Assembly (NCBI GenBank): GCA_002344125.1 | Contig: DDTQ01000012.1 | Coordinates: forward strand, 124,001 to 188,000 | DNA: 64,000 nucleotides | Direction of reading: 5' to 3' | Source of the DNA: Ignavibacteria bacterium UBA2360 | Lineage (GTDB): Bacteria; Bacteroidota; Ignavibacteria; Tepidaquicellales; OLB5 | Shown: in pieces, positions 1 through 8,064 of the stretch | Layout of the letters: the number at the start of each line of letters is the position of its first letter | Numbering within the stretch: position 1 is the stretch's first letter | Program-made: the position numbers and the translations under genes | Notes under the pieces: generated by a model | Databases searched by the model: none | What the model was told of the DNA's origin: nothing | What the model saw: the letters and a program-made list of their open reading frames with translations, nothing else

Positions 1-273
1 TGAATTGCCAAAATCGCCGGTAGCCATATTTCCAAGCCAGATGAGGTACTGCATGTAGATGGGTTTATCAAGTCCCCATTTCTGCTTATAGTAATCTTTG
101 GCCTGCTGGTTTAACTGGCTTTTTTCATCAGCTTTCATATTTTCACCGCTTACGCCAACCTTTAATTCCGTCGGGTCACCGGGCGCAAGCCTGGAAATTG
201 TGAACGTAATTATAGTAATAGCTATAAGCGTTGGTATAAATAACAGGATTCTTTTTAAAATGTACTGTGACAT
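1..273 (-). CDS. Peptide ABC transporter permease (DppB/OppB type), 3' end outside window
   Basis: Only the first 91 residues are present. The protein opens with a positively charged N-terminus and a hydrophobic first membrane segment at about residues 8-27. The motif ISRLAPGDP follows, which is typical of the start of DppB/OppB permeases. After it comes a periplasmic stretch with KWGLDKPIYMQYLIWLGN and GDFG, also characteristic of this family. It would form the inner-membrane channel of a peptide or nickel importer. It begins 14 bases after the stop of the upstream peptide-binding lipoprotein, so the two are very likely co-transcribed. The ATG (271-273) is the only reasonable start. Substrate cannot be told from this fragment. 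Confidence 0.9.
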   Translation of the reverse strand, partial: MSQYILKRILLFIPTLIAITIITFTISRLAPGDPTELKVGVSGENMKADEKSQLNQQAKDYYKQKWGLDKPIYMQYLIWLGNMATGDFGNS

Positions 274-287
274 TCTTCTTTTAGCTT

Positions 288-2093
288 TTAGTTATTCTTA
301 TTCTGAGTGTATTTTTGTGATCCTGCCGGTACCCACCATTCATTATAAGTAGGACTTGGCTGTATATTATACCATCTTGCGTTTTTGAATCTCTTATCGT
401 AGATATATCTTGCCCTCGGGCTCCATAAGAATGTGTATGGCTGTTCATCGTAAATGAGTTTCTGCCATTCTTTTATCATAGCGATACGCTTGCTCTCATC
501 CATTTCGTTCCTGTAGGCTTCAATTAAGCTATCGCTGGTTTTATTCTTGAAACTGATATAATTGCTGCCTTCACCTTCTGACTGCGAAGAATGCCATATC
601 TGGTACGGATCCGGCGGAGTTGTTGGTGAGGTCCAAGCGGAATATGTTGCCTCAAATTCATGTTTTTTGGTTTTATCCAGGTAAACAGACCATTCAAGCT
701 CCTGAACATCAGCCTGGATACCGACTTTTTTCAATGCGTCAACTATAACCAGAAGGATCTGTTTCCTTACGGGATTGGTGTTGCTTAAGAAAGTGAACTT
801 AAAATCGGTTTTTTTGCCATTGATAACTTTATCAAGAACGCCATCTCCGTTGGAATCAGTCCAGCCGGCTTCCTGGAGAAGCTGTTTAGCTTTTTCAGGG
901 TCAAAAGGAATTTCAGGCAGATCTGTATTGAGAAGTTTGGTATTCTTGTAAAAAATATGTGACTGTATTGGTGTACCATCGCCGTACATAACTTTATCAA
1001 TGATGGTTTTTCTATCAACTAAGTGTGCAAGCGCTAGTCTTACTTTTTTATCCTGGAAAAGGGGATTAAGCTGATTCCATGCAAGATAAGTATAAGCAGG
1101 TTCGTATGGACGCGCTTTGGCTATATTGAACTGGTCGGCATTTTCGAGATCTTTATAGAAATCTGACGGTTTGATAACATACATTGCGTCAACTTCTTTA
1201 TTTTTTGCTGAAACCAAAGCAGCAGAGTTATCCTGTATGGTTTTGAATATAATTTTCTGCGGATAGTTTGGTGTAACAGTACCGCCGCCCCAGTAATTGG
1301 GGTTTTTTACAAGTGTTACACCTGCGCCTGTATCCCACTTTTCAAACATATACGGGCCTGAACCGACAAGATACTTTGCTTCGCGTGACACTTCCTGTGA
1401 GTTTATGAAATCAGCAAATTTCTGCAGTTCAGGATTCTTCTTTGCTACGTTCATATCTTTGAACTCATCCCAGTTGAAATTATCTGTTACGTTGCCGGGA
1501 TCAAGAACATGTTTGGGAAGAACCTGGAAGCTTGCAAGTGTGTATAAACCTCTCCAATTTGGTTTTGTGAGAGTGAATTTAACTTTATACTGATCACCAT
1601 CAACCATCTCAGCTTTATCAACCATTTCAAAATAGTTTCTTAAAGCAGCGTCATCTACAAAAGGATTTTTTATGGTTTTCAGAGTGAATACAACGTCGTT
1701 GGCAGTAACAGGCTTGCCATCAGAAAACTTAGCATTTTTATTTATAGCAAATGTATATGTTAAGTTATCAGGGGAAATTTCAGGTAAACCGGCAAGTGAA
1801 GGAATAAGCTCGTAGGATAATTTATCCTGAGCAAGCAATGATTCGAATATATAAGAACAAATTTCAGTAGCAGAAGCATCGTTTGAAACGATAGGGTTAA
1901 GTTTTTCAGGGTCAGACATTTCTCTGATGATGAGCCAGTCGCCGTTTACGGCTGAAGCAGTATCAACAGCAGGAATTTCTGAAGTCTGCTGGTCATTATT
2001 GTTATTTTGCTGAGTTGTTTTACCGCCGCAGCCGGCAACAACCAAAGAAATTATTAAAACTGCAAAGAGGGCAGTCATTTTAAATTTATTCAT
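288..2093 (-). CDS. Peptide-binding lipoprotein of ABC transporter (SBP_bac_5), paralogue 1
   Basis: A 601-residue family 5 extracellular solute-binding protein, the usual size for DppA/OppA-like proteins. It has a lipoprotein signal peptide ending in the lipobox VAGC at residue 22, followed by a Gly/Gln/Asn-rich linker. The core carries family motifs: LTYTFAINKNAKFSDGKPVT, then GSGPYMFEKW and NPNYWGGG, and a late region with LVDRKTIIDKVMYG. It should deliver oligopeptides or a similar ligand to the permease encoded just downstream. It is clearly related to the next gene upstream (2321-4123); both share AKQLL.EAGWTDSNGDGVLD and the closing EWWVP region. Ligand unknown. Confidence 0.93.
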   Translation of the reverse strand: MNKFKMTALFAVLIISLVVAGCGGKTTQQNNNNDQQTSEIPAVDTASAVNGDWLIIREMSDPEKLNPIVSNDASATEICSYIFESLLAQDKLSYELIPSLAGLPEISPDNLTYTFAINKNAKFSDGKPVTANDVVFTLKTIKNPFVDDAALRNYFEMVDKAEMVDGDQYKVKFTLTKPNWRGLYTLASFQVLPKHVLDPGNVTDNFNWDEFKDMNVAKKNPELQKFADFINSQEVSREAKYLVGSGPYMFEKWDTGAGVTLVKNPNYWGGGTVTPNYPQKIIFKTIQDNSAALVSAKNKEVDAMYVIKPSDFYKDLENADQFNIAKARPYEPAYTYLAWNQLNPLFQDKKVRLALAHLVDRKTIIDKVMYGDGTPIQSHIFYKNTKLLNTDLPEIPFDPEKAKQLLQEAGWTDSNGDGVLDKVINGKKTDFKFTFLSNTNPVRKQILLVIVDALKKVGIQADVQELEWSVYLDKTKKHEFEATYSAWTSPTTPPDPYQIWHSSQSEGEGSNYISFKNKTSDSLIEAYRNEMDESKRIAMIKEWQKLIYDEQPYTFLWSPRARYIYDKRFKNARWYNIQPSPTYNEWWVPAGSQKYTQNKNN

Positions 2094-2260
2094 AGATTAT
2101 TGTATCTGATTAAATTGGGAAATTTATTTTTTTGTTAAAAAATCCGAAAATTTTGCGTTATAAACCGCAATTTATCTATAATAATGAGAAATTCAACTGC
2201 AAAATGTATTCTGATTAATATTAAATAAGTTTCAAAATTGTTGTTTAAATCAAACATTTA

Positions 2261-2282
2261 GCCGGCAGTAAAAACTGCCGGC
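2261..2282. repeat. Perfect hairpin between the two binding-protein genes
   Basis: GCCGGCAGT and ACTGCCGGC form a 9-bp stem around AAAA. It lies about 40 bases past the stop of the upstream (minus-strand) binding-protein gene. There is no T-run directly after it, so it may be an mRNA 3'-end stabiliser or a dispersed palindrome rather than a clean terminator. The rest of the 227-base gap is AT-rich and holds nothing else I recognise. Confidence 0.5.
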
Positions 2283-2320
2283 ATGTAATACAAAAAACCT
2301 TAAACCTAAGTTTTGAGGGG

Positions 2321-4123
2321 TTAGTTTTTGTTCTGGTATTTTTGCTGATTCACAGGCACCCACCACTCAGGAGTATGATAAGCTGTTGGAGGTGTCGGGT
2401 ACCATCTTACATTCTTGAACCTGTCAGCATACACGTATTTCGCCTTTGGTGTCCACAGGAAAGTATAAGCCTGGTCATCATAGAGTACTCTTTGCAGCTG
2501 CCTGTTTATTTCAATCCGTTTGGATTCATCAAACTCGCTGCGGTAAGCCTGCATAAGCGAATCGGCCAAAGGGCTTGAGTAACTTCCGTAATTGCTGCCA
2601 TCATTCTTTGATTGTGATGAATGGAATAGCTGGTATTGGTCAGGCGGATAGTCGCTTAAGACCCATGCGCCCATTAAAGCCTCGAATTCATGTTTCTTTA
2701 TCTTTTCAAGAAATACTGACCATTCGAGCGTTTGTATTTCAGCTATGATACCTACTTTTTTTAACGCATCTGCAACAACAAGTATAGTTTGTTTTCTGGA
2801 TTCATTTGTATTCAGCAGATAAGTGAATTTGAAATCGACTTTTTTGCCATCTATAATTTTATCAAGTACACCGTCACCGTTAGAATCAGTCCACCCGGCT
2901 TCAGTCAGGAGCTGTTTGGCTTTTTCGGGGTTAAATTCAATTGGCGGAAGGTCGGGATTGAAATTTTTCTTATCACCAAAATAAACCGGACCCTGGATAG
3001 GGACAGCAAGACCGTATTGCACTTTATCAATTATCAGGTTTCTATCCACAAGATACGCAAGCGCCCATCTTACTTTTACATCACTGAAAAGTACATTGCT
3101 CATGTTATAACCAATATATGTGAACTGCGGCTCGAAGGGATCGGCTTTTTTCATGTTGAATTGTTCAGGGTTGGCAAGTTCTTTTACAAAATCCATAGGT
3201 TTTGTAACGTACATGAGATCAATTTCTTTGTTTTTTGCCGCGACAGTTGCCGCGCTTTGATCCTGAATAACTCTGATAATGAGTTTTTCGGGATACGTCA
3301 TGCCGTGAACGGCGGTTTTATTCCAATAGTTTGGATTACGTTTGAAGTAAACCCATTGACCGGTATCCCATTTTTCGAATATATAGGGACCTGAACCAAT
3401 TAACCTGGAAGGATCGCGGTTCGCTTCCTGGGAGTTGAAGAAGTCAGCGAATTTTTTCATGCTTTCATTGCCGCGCGCAGTCGCGATATCTTTGCATTCC
3501 GCAAAGGTGTATTTATCCGTAAGGTTTTCGGGGTCAGCGGCGGCTTTTGACATTATCTGGTAATCTGACAGAGCGTAGATAGCTTTGAAATACGGTCTTG
3601 AAAGATTGAACTTAACGGTATATTCATCTCCGTTAACAAGCTCAACATCTTTAAGCATATCAATAGCCTGCCGTGATTGCGCCGCGTCAACCAGGGGGTT
3701 CATCATTGCTTTGAATGTGAAAACAACATCCTTGCCTGTTAACGGCTTGCCATCAGAAAAAGTTATGCCTTTTTTTAGTTTGAATGTATATGAAAGATGG
3801 TCAGGGGTTTCTTCGGGGGCTGATTCCGCAAGCCAGGGGACAAGCTCGTAATCTTCTCTGCCGGCTGCCCACATGAGGCGTTCAAACACATGCTGAGAAA
3901 ACTCCCTGCCTGTAGCATCCTGCAGGGTAACCGGGTTTAAACTTTGCGGGTCAGCCAGCTCACGCTGTATGATCCAGTCACCTGTAACAGCGCCCGTTGT
4001 ATCGGTAGCGGCAATTACGGTGAAGTCAGTTTTTTCTGTGGTAGTGTTATCTTTTTTAGAGCAGTTAAATGACGCGAGGGCAAGAAGAGCTGAACAGAGA
4101 ATCAGGTTAAAATACGTTTTCAT
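2321..4123 (-). CDS. Peptide-binding lipoprotein of ABC transporter (SBP_bac_5), paralogue 2
   Basis: A 600-residue family 5 solute-binding protein. The N-terminus is a lipoprotein-like signal ending ASFNC at residue 21; Asn before the Cys is a loose lipobox, but relaxed lipoboxes occur in this phylum. Motifs include LSYTFKLKKGITFSDGKPLT, GSGPYIFEKWDTGQW, NPNYWNK and LVDRNLIIDKVQYG. It is collinear with the neighbouring paralogue along its whole length, so the pair arose by tandem duplication. It starts 15 bases after the stop of hprK, which suggests co-transcription with hpf and hprK. Divergence in the ligand-facing parts suggests a different preference, but this cannot be read from sequence alone. 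Confidence 0.92.
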   Translation of the reverse strand: MKTYFNLILCSALLALASFNCSKKDNTTTEKTDFTVIAATDTTGAVTGDWIIQRELADPQSLNPVTLQDATGREFSQHVFERLMWAAGREDYELVPWLAESAPEETPDHLSYTFKLKKGITFSDGKPLTGKDVVFTFKAMMNPLVDAAQSRQAIDMLKDVELVNGDEYTVKFNLSRPYFKAIYALSDYQIMSKAAADPENLTDKYTFAECKDIATARGNESMKKFADFFNSQEANRDPSRLIGSGPYIFEKWDTGQWVYFKRNPNYWNKTAVHGMTYPEKLIIRVIQDQSAATVAAKNKEIDLMYVTKPMDFVKELANPEQFNMKKADPFEPQFTYIGYNMSNVLFSDVKVRWALAYLVDRNLIIDKVQYGLAVPIQGPVYFGDKKNFNPDLPPIEFNPEKAKQLLTEAGWTDSNGDGVLDKIIDGKKVDFKFTYLLNTNESRKQTILVVADALKKVGIIAEIQTLEWSVFLEKIKKHEFEALMGAWVLSDYPPDQYQLFHSSQSKNDGSNYGSYSSPLADSLMQAYRSEFDESKRIEINRQLQRVLYDDQAYTFLWTPKAKYVYADRFKNVRWYPTPPTAYHTPEWWVPVNQQKYQNKN

Positions 4124-4138
4124 ACAGTTAGTATTTAT

Positions 4139-5185
4139 TTATTCAAAGTCGTGTTCCAGGTATTCAACAGAGCGTTCATATCCTATATTGCCGTCTTTGA
4201 ATTTTGATTTATTATTAATAGCCATTTCAAGTTTTTCGCTGAGTGCTTTTGCGGCATCATAGCCGTAATGTTTACAGAGGTAATTGAGAGCAATAATTTC
4301 AGAGATTACAGTAATGTTCTTCCCGGGAAATATGGGCAGCCTTACAAAAGGCAGTTCTACACCAAGCAGATCGATAGTTTCGGTTTCAAGGCCGGTGCGT
4401 GTATATTCCTTTTTGGGGTCCCATTCTTCAAGGTTTACAAGCAATTCAACCCTTTTCTGGAACCTTATAGCTCTGATGCCGAAAACGCTTCGAACGTCTA
4501 TAATGCCGAGTCCCCGGATTTCCATGAAATGTTTAACAAGCTCAGTTCCGGTTCCCATTAATATACCATCACCTTTGCGCGATATCATAACCACATCATC
4601 AGCAACGAGGCGGTGACCCCGTTCTACGAGATCGAGCGCGATCTCGCTTTTGCCGATACCGCTTCTGCCGTAGAAGAGCAAACCAACGCCATATACATCA
4701 ACAAAAGAGCCGTGCAGGGCAACCTGGGGCGAGAACTGGTCATCCAGGAAATCATTGATAAAATATGCGAACTTGGTTGTTTCTAGGGGTGTGATAAAAA
4801 CAGGAATATCTTTTTTATCAGCCATTTCCATGAATTCATCGCTTGGCTTATTGTTGAAAGTAAGGCAAACGCACGGCATATTAAAAGAGAAGAACTTTTT
4901 GAGAGTTTTTGTACGCTGCTCGGCAGAGAGCGTTTTTAAGTAGCGCATTTCTGTGTTACCGAGAATCTGAACTCTATCAAAAGTGAATAATGCCGTGTAT
5001 CCGGCAAGCGCAAGACCCGGGCGGTTGATGTGCGGGTCACGGATGATCTTATCGAGTCCTTTTGCGGGATCAGATATCATTGAGAGTTTGAACCTGGTTT
5101 TAGCAGCATTGTAGAAAAAATCAACAGAGATCTTTTCTTTTCTTATTTCCTCAATGTTCTTTAGTACACTATGAATGTGCTTCAT
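4139..5185 (-). CDS. hprK: HPr kinase/phosphorylase
   Basis: A 348-residue bifunctional serine kinase/phosphorylase of the PTS phosphocarrier HPr. The N-terminal DRTGG-like half (about 1-130) is followed by the catalytic half. Visible catalytic features are His158 in LHGSFVDVYG, the P-loop GRSGIGKS at 173-180, GHRLVADD at 190-197 and the HprK signature MEIRGLGIIDV at 221-231. Length fits the family (about 310-350). Its neighbours are hpf upstream (12-base gap) and a peptide-binding protein downstream. In Gram-negative bacteria hprK often sits near rpoN, hpf and ptsN and works in a regulatory rather than a sugar-transport PTS. No HPr or EI gene is visible in this window. Confidence 0.95.
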   Translation of the reverse strand: MKHIHSVLKNIEEIRKEKISVDFFYNAAKTRFKLSMISDPAKGLDKIIRDPHINRPGLALAGYTALFTFDRVQILGNTEMRYLKTLSAEQRTKTLKKFFSFNMPCVCLTFNNKPSDEFMEMADKKDIPVFITPLETTKFAYFINDFLDDQFSPQVALHGSFVDVYGVGLLFYGRSGIGKSEIALDLVERGHRLVADDVVMISRKGDGILMGTGTELVKHFMEIRGLGIIDVRSVFGIRAIRFQKRVELLVNLEEWDPKKEYTRTGLETETIDLLGVELPFVRLPIFPGKNITVISEIIALNYLCKHYGYDAAKALSEKLEMAINNKSKFKDGNIGYERSVEYLEHDFE

Positions 5186-5197
5186 ATAATTGAATTG

Positions 5198-5536
5198 TTA
5201 TTCTTCTGCTTCAATGTGCTTAACGGATACATCGCCGCTGTGATCGGTAAGTTTATCTTTAAACTTCCTTACCTGGGTTTCAACTTTTTCCATTGAAGCT
5301 GTGATGGACTTCATAAAATCATCTGATGATTCCTTAGCCGTGAATGTGCGGTTATTTTTTGCGTGGACAATTACTTCGGCGTGTTTTATGCTGTTTTCAG
5401 GTTTATCATAACTTAATATGACCTCTGTCTTTATTATGCCGTCGTAAATCCGGGAAAATTTCTTTGATTCTTCTTCTGCGAATGACCTGAGTGAATCGTG
5501 GGCTTTGAAATGGCGTGCTGTAAAGATGAATGACAT
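5198..5536 (-). CDS. hpf: Ribosome hibernation-promoting factor, short form
   Basis: A 112-residue HPF/YfiA (RaiA) family protein that binds the 30S subunit and drives ribosome dimerisation or inactivation in slow growth. The start FIFTARHFKAHDSLRSF and the basic middle region are typical; there is no long C-terminal dimerisation domain, so it is the short form. I place the start at 5536 because GGAGG lies 8 bases upstream. A longer frame to 5566 would put that Shine-Dalgarno inside the gene. It is first in an apparent hpf-hprK-binding protein transcript, and a -7 like element lies at 5602-5609. Confidence 0.9.
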   Translation of the reverse strand: MSFIFTARHFKAHDSLRSFAEEESKKFSRIYDGIIKTEVILSYDKPENSIKHAEVIVHAKNNRTFTAKESSDDFMKSITASMEKVETQVRKFKDKLTDHSGDVSVKHIEAEE

Positions 5537-5601
5537 AGTTAATCCTCCATGTAATAAAATGAACAAAAATCAGGGCAGAATACCCTTTATTTGCAAATAT
5601 G

Positions 5602-5609
5602 CAAAAGTA
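5602..5609 (-). promoter_or_regulatory. Candidate TAnnTTTG -7 element upstream of hpf
   Basis: On the minus strand the sequence reads TACTTTTG, an exact match to the Bacteroidota -7 consensus TAnnTTTG. It sits 65 bases before the hpf start codon. No convincing -33 TTG at the right spacing is visible, so this is a half-match. Confidence 0.4.
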
Positions 5610-5652
5610 GTTCGTTAATTTCAATAATGGAAAAATTCATACCTATTTGTAA

Positions 5653-5687
5653 CCTCACCCCTAACCCCTCTCCTGAGAAGAGAGGGG
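5653..5687. repeat. Dispersed palindromic repeat (CCCCTCTC/GAGAGGGG)
   Basis: The sequence CTCACCCCTAACCCC runs into a stem CCCCTCTC..GAGAGGGG with a seven-base loop. This style of short palindrome is common between genes in environmental Bacteroidota genomes. It lies in the gap between the hpf promoter area and the hexapeptide transferase, away from any coding frame. Confidence 0.45.
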
Positions 5688-5813
5688 GAGCATGTATTTA
5701 AATAAAAGCTTTCTTTAATCTGCCCCGGAGAATTTGTTTTTCAGTATGATTTATTGATTTGAAATGGTTTTAATTGGTGGGTATATTAGTTGATAGAATT
5801 CAAAGTCATATCT

Positions 5814-5832
5814 GTCCGCTCGGAGAGCGGAC
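5814..5832. repeat. Short palindrome GTCCGCTC-GGA-GAGCGGAC
   Basis: An 8-bp perfect stem with a GGA loop, followed by ACTACCAG. It lies about 35 bases upstream of the hexapeptide transferase start. It looks like a REP-type dispersed element; a regulatory hairpin is possible but unsupported. Confidence 0.4.
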
Positions 5833-5868
5833 ACTACCAGAATAAAAATAAACACAAAGAAATATAGT

Positions 5869-6651
5869 ATGGAAACAGGAAAATTTTTACAGACTATGGG
5901 CAATATGTTCATTGATGGCAGCGCTAAGCTTGGTAAGAACTGCACAATAGGACAATTTGCAGTAATTGAAAAAGATGTGGTGATTGGAGATGATTGCCAG
6001 ATAGGGCACAATGTGGTGATCCACACGGGGACAAAGATTGGTAATGGTGTAAGGATCGATGCTAATTCTGTGTTAGGCAAGCAGCCGCTGCGCAGTAAGC
6101 GGAGTATATTCAAATCAGATAAGAAATACGAGCCGGCGGAAATTGGCGATGAATGTTTGATAGGCGCGCAGGTGGTAGTATATACAGGCTGTAAAATTGC
6201 GAATAATGTGCTCATTGCAGATTCAGCAGCAGTACGTGAAGATGTTACGGTGGGCGAGTTTACTATAATAGGCAGAAGCTGTACCATTGAGAATTTTACA
6301 ACCGTAGGAAAGAAATGTAAGCTTGAGACGAATTCATACATAACAGCATATTCAACAATTGAAGATTATTGTTTTATCGCGCCCGGTGTTGTAACCACCA
6401 ACGACAATTATTTGGGCAGAACAGAAGAGCGGTTTAAGCACTTTAAAGGTGTAACTATCCGTAAAGGCGGAAGGATAGGCGGGGGAGCGGTTATACTGCC
6501 CGGACTTGAAATCGGCGAAGACGCGCTGGTAGCTGCCGGCGCTGTTGTGACGAAGAATGTACCCGCCAAAACTATTTATGTGGGAATGCCTGCGAAGGAA
6601 TTCCGTGATGTGCCGCCGGAGCAATTGCTTGAAAATCAGGGGTGGGAGTAG
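5869..6651 (+). CDS. Left-handed beta-helix acyl/acetyltransferase (hexapeptide repeats)
   Basis: A 260-residue protein made almost entirely of hexapeptide repeats ([LIV]GxxxX), such as IGQFAVIEKDVVIGDDCQIG and IGGGAVILPGLEIGEDALV. This predicts a trimeric left-handed beta-helix enzyme that uses acetyl-CoA or acyl-ACP. The C-terminal VAAGAVVTKNVPAKTIYVG with GMPAKEFR is the signature of the sugar O/N-acetyltransferase branch. LpxA-like UDP-GlcNAc acyltransferases are longer at the C-terminus and differ there. A role in modifying a nucleotide sugar for cell-surface polysaccharide is likely. It stands alone between hpf and secG, so the substrate cannot be inferred. The first ATG is used; ATGs at codons 10 and 13 are alternatives. 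Confidence 0.8.
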   Translation: METGKFLQTMGNMFIDGSAKLGKNCTIGQFAVIEKDVVIGDDCQIGHNVVIHTGTKIGNGVRIDANSVLGKQPLRSKRSIFKSDKKYEPAEIGDECLIGAQVVVYTGCKIANNVLIADSAAVREDVTVGEFTIIGRSCTIENFTTVGKKCKLETNSYITAYSTIEDYCFIAPGVVTTNDNYLGRTEERFKHFKGVTIRKGGRIGGGAVILPGLEIGEDALVAAGAVVTKNVPAKTIYVGMPAKEFRDVPPEQLLENQGWE

Positions 6652-6822
6652 GGAAGTTGTTTTTAAGGGTTGTTGGTGAACTTAGAAACAAGTCAAGCAA
6701 TACCAACAACGGGGGAATCGGATGAATTGAATATTTGCACCCAAAAAATAGACTTTAAAATCAATAAAATTATCCTTAAAATTGCAGTTCTACAATACAG
6801 ATAATAATATAAAGGATTTAAA

Positions 6823-7218
6823 ATGATCAGTATTTTCATAATTTTGCTTGTTTTAGTAGCAATTCTCTTAATGGGAGTTATACTTATTCAGTCATCAAAG
6901 GGCGGCGGTTTGGCCGGTACTTTTGGCGGCGGCGGCGGCGCCGATGCTTCAATGGTTTTTGGTGTTCGCAGAACCGCAGATTTTTTGATAAAATTGACAA
7001 GCATTCTTGCCACGGTTTTATTGTTGTTTTCATTGATAACCAACGTTTTAATTAACAAAAGCGGCGGAACAAATGAAAGTATTATTCAGCAAAATTCAGG
7101 GCAGCAGAACTTTCCGCAGCCTAATGTGCCGAATGAAATGCAGCAGCCGCAGCAGCAGGATCCAAATCAGCAGCAGCAACAGCAGCCTGTAGATCCGAAT
7201 CAGCAGCCGCCTAAATAA
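6823..7218 (+). CDS. secG: Preprotein translocase subunit SecG with Gln/Pro-rich tail
   Basis: 131 residues. The first 80 are a normal SecG: two hydrophobic segments at about 2-22 and 55-78 separated by LIQSSKGGGLAGTFGGGGG and the loop VFGVRRTADFL. SecG assists SecYE in protein export. The final 50 residues are an added low-complexity tail rich in Gln, Pro and Asn (runs such as QQQQQQ), which would lie in the cytoplasm or periplasm depending on topology. A good AAAGG ribosome site precedes the ATG. Confidence 0.92.
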   Translation: MISIFIILLVLVAILLMGVILIQSSKGGGLAGTFGGGGGADASMVFGVRRTADFLIKLTSILATVLLLFSLITNVLINKSGGTNESIIQQNSGQQNFPQPNVPNEMQQPQQQDPNQQQQQQPVDPNQQPPK

Positions 7219-7248
7219 TAAGGTATATTCTGAAATCAGAATGATTTA

Positions 7249-7977
7249 ATGAATAAAGCAATAAAGATTTTGTTAAAAGGTACAGTTATGATATTAGTAG
7301 CTGTGCCTTTTTTGTTTGCATCAAGCGCTGATGCACAGGATATGTTTGAGCTTAGACTGAAGGAGGATAAGATTGCCGCGCTCACTCCGTTCGCTCGCAA
7401 AGATGTCGGGATTAGTGAGATTGCCGCGCTCACTCCGTTCGCTCGCAAAGATGTTGGGATTAATGAAATTTTTTCGCTCAGCATGATCAGCCGCAAAAGT
7501 GATTCATTGACCGCTGATACTAATATGACTATCATAAAGCCGAAAGAACCAGCTATAAAAAAATTCCGAATGAAGAAATCGCCTACAACGGCGGTACTAT
7601 TGAGCGCGGTGCTGCCTGGTGCGGGTCAGTTTTACAATGAGTCATACTGGAAAGTACCAATTATCGGCGGATTAGTAGGTTATTTTGGTTACGAGTATTT
7701 CAGAAACAACAATCTATATAAAGATTACAGAAATGAATACACAGCTTCTCAGACAGAATTAAATCCGAATGGCGATCTGAATCTGAAAACCCTTCGTGAG
7801 TTTTACCGTGACCAGCGAGATGATTTTGTATGGTATTTCCTGATCGTATATGTAATAAATATGGTAGATGCGTATGTTGACGCTCATTTGTTTGATTTTG
7901 ATGTTAGTGAAGATAAGTTCACCAAAGGCGGGGTGCGAGGGAAGGAATATAAACTGAAGTTTAATTTGAAGTTCTGA
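7249..7977 (+). CDS. DUF5683 membrane/exported protein with in-frame repeat insertion
   Basis: A 242-residue protein. It starts with a hydrophobic segment ending at ASSADA (residues 14-29, signal peptide). The C-terminal part has the DUF5683 hallmark SPTTAVLLSAVLPGAGQFYN followed by a second membrane segment and YVINMVDAYVDAHLFDFD near the end. Function of the family is unknown; members are envelope proteins in Bacteroidota and relatives. Residues about 42-73 consist of two 16-residue copies of IAALTPFARKDVGI, encoded by a 48-bp element that also forms an intergenic array at 12.9-13.2 kb. This insert lies in a probably flexible region before the conserved domain, so the gene looks functional. 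It follows secG by 30 bases. Confidence 0.8.
   Translation: MNKAIKILLKGTVMILVAVPFLFASSADAQDMFELRLKEDKIAALTPFARKDVGISEIAALTPFARKDVGINEIFSLSMISRKSDSLTADTNMTIIKPKEPAIKKFRMKKSPTTAVLLSAVLPGAGQFYNESYWKVPIIGGLVGYFGYEYFRNNNLYKDYRNEYTASQTELNPNGDLNLKTLREFYRDQRDDFVWYFLIVYVINMVDAYVDAHLFDFDVSEDKFTKGGVRGKEYKLKFNLKF
7372..7467 (+). repeat. Two in-frame copies of the 48-bp dispersed element
   Basis: Two tandem 48-base units begin at 7372 and 7420 (ATTGCCGCGCTCACTCCGTT and onward to GGATTA.TGA). They differ at a few bases. Both are read in the frame that gives IAALTPFARKDVGI. The following bases (7468 to about 7503) translate as IFSLSMISRKSD and resemble a third, strongly degraded unit. The same unit occurs six times at 12962-13233. 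Confidence 0.9.
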
Positions 7978-7992
7978 AACAGTTTAGAGCAT

Positions 7993-8027
7993 AAAAAAAC
8001 CCGGTCAAAACTGACCGGGTTTTTTGT
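7993..8027. terminator. Bidirectional terminator between convergent genes
   Basis: ACCCGGTC and GACCGGGT form an 8-bp stem with a six-base loop, flanked by an A-run on the left and a T-run on the right. It serves the DUF5683 gene on the plus strand and the T9SS protein gene on the minus strand. Confidence 0.9.
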
Positions 8028-8064
8028 TGATGTAAAATTCACAAATAATTGAAGTTGAGGTATT

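Noticed and set aside
2789..3394. A 201-residue open frame opposite the second peptide-binding gene
   Set aside because: It is an antisense shadow of a well-conserved SBP_bac_5 gene; no ribosome site and an unnatural composition.
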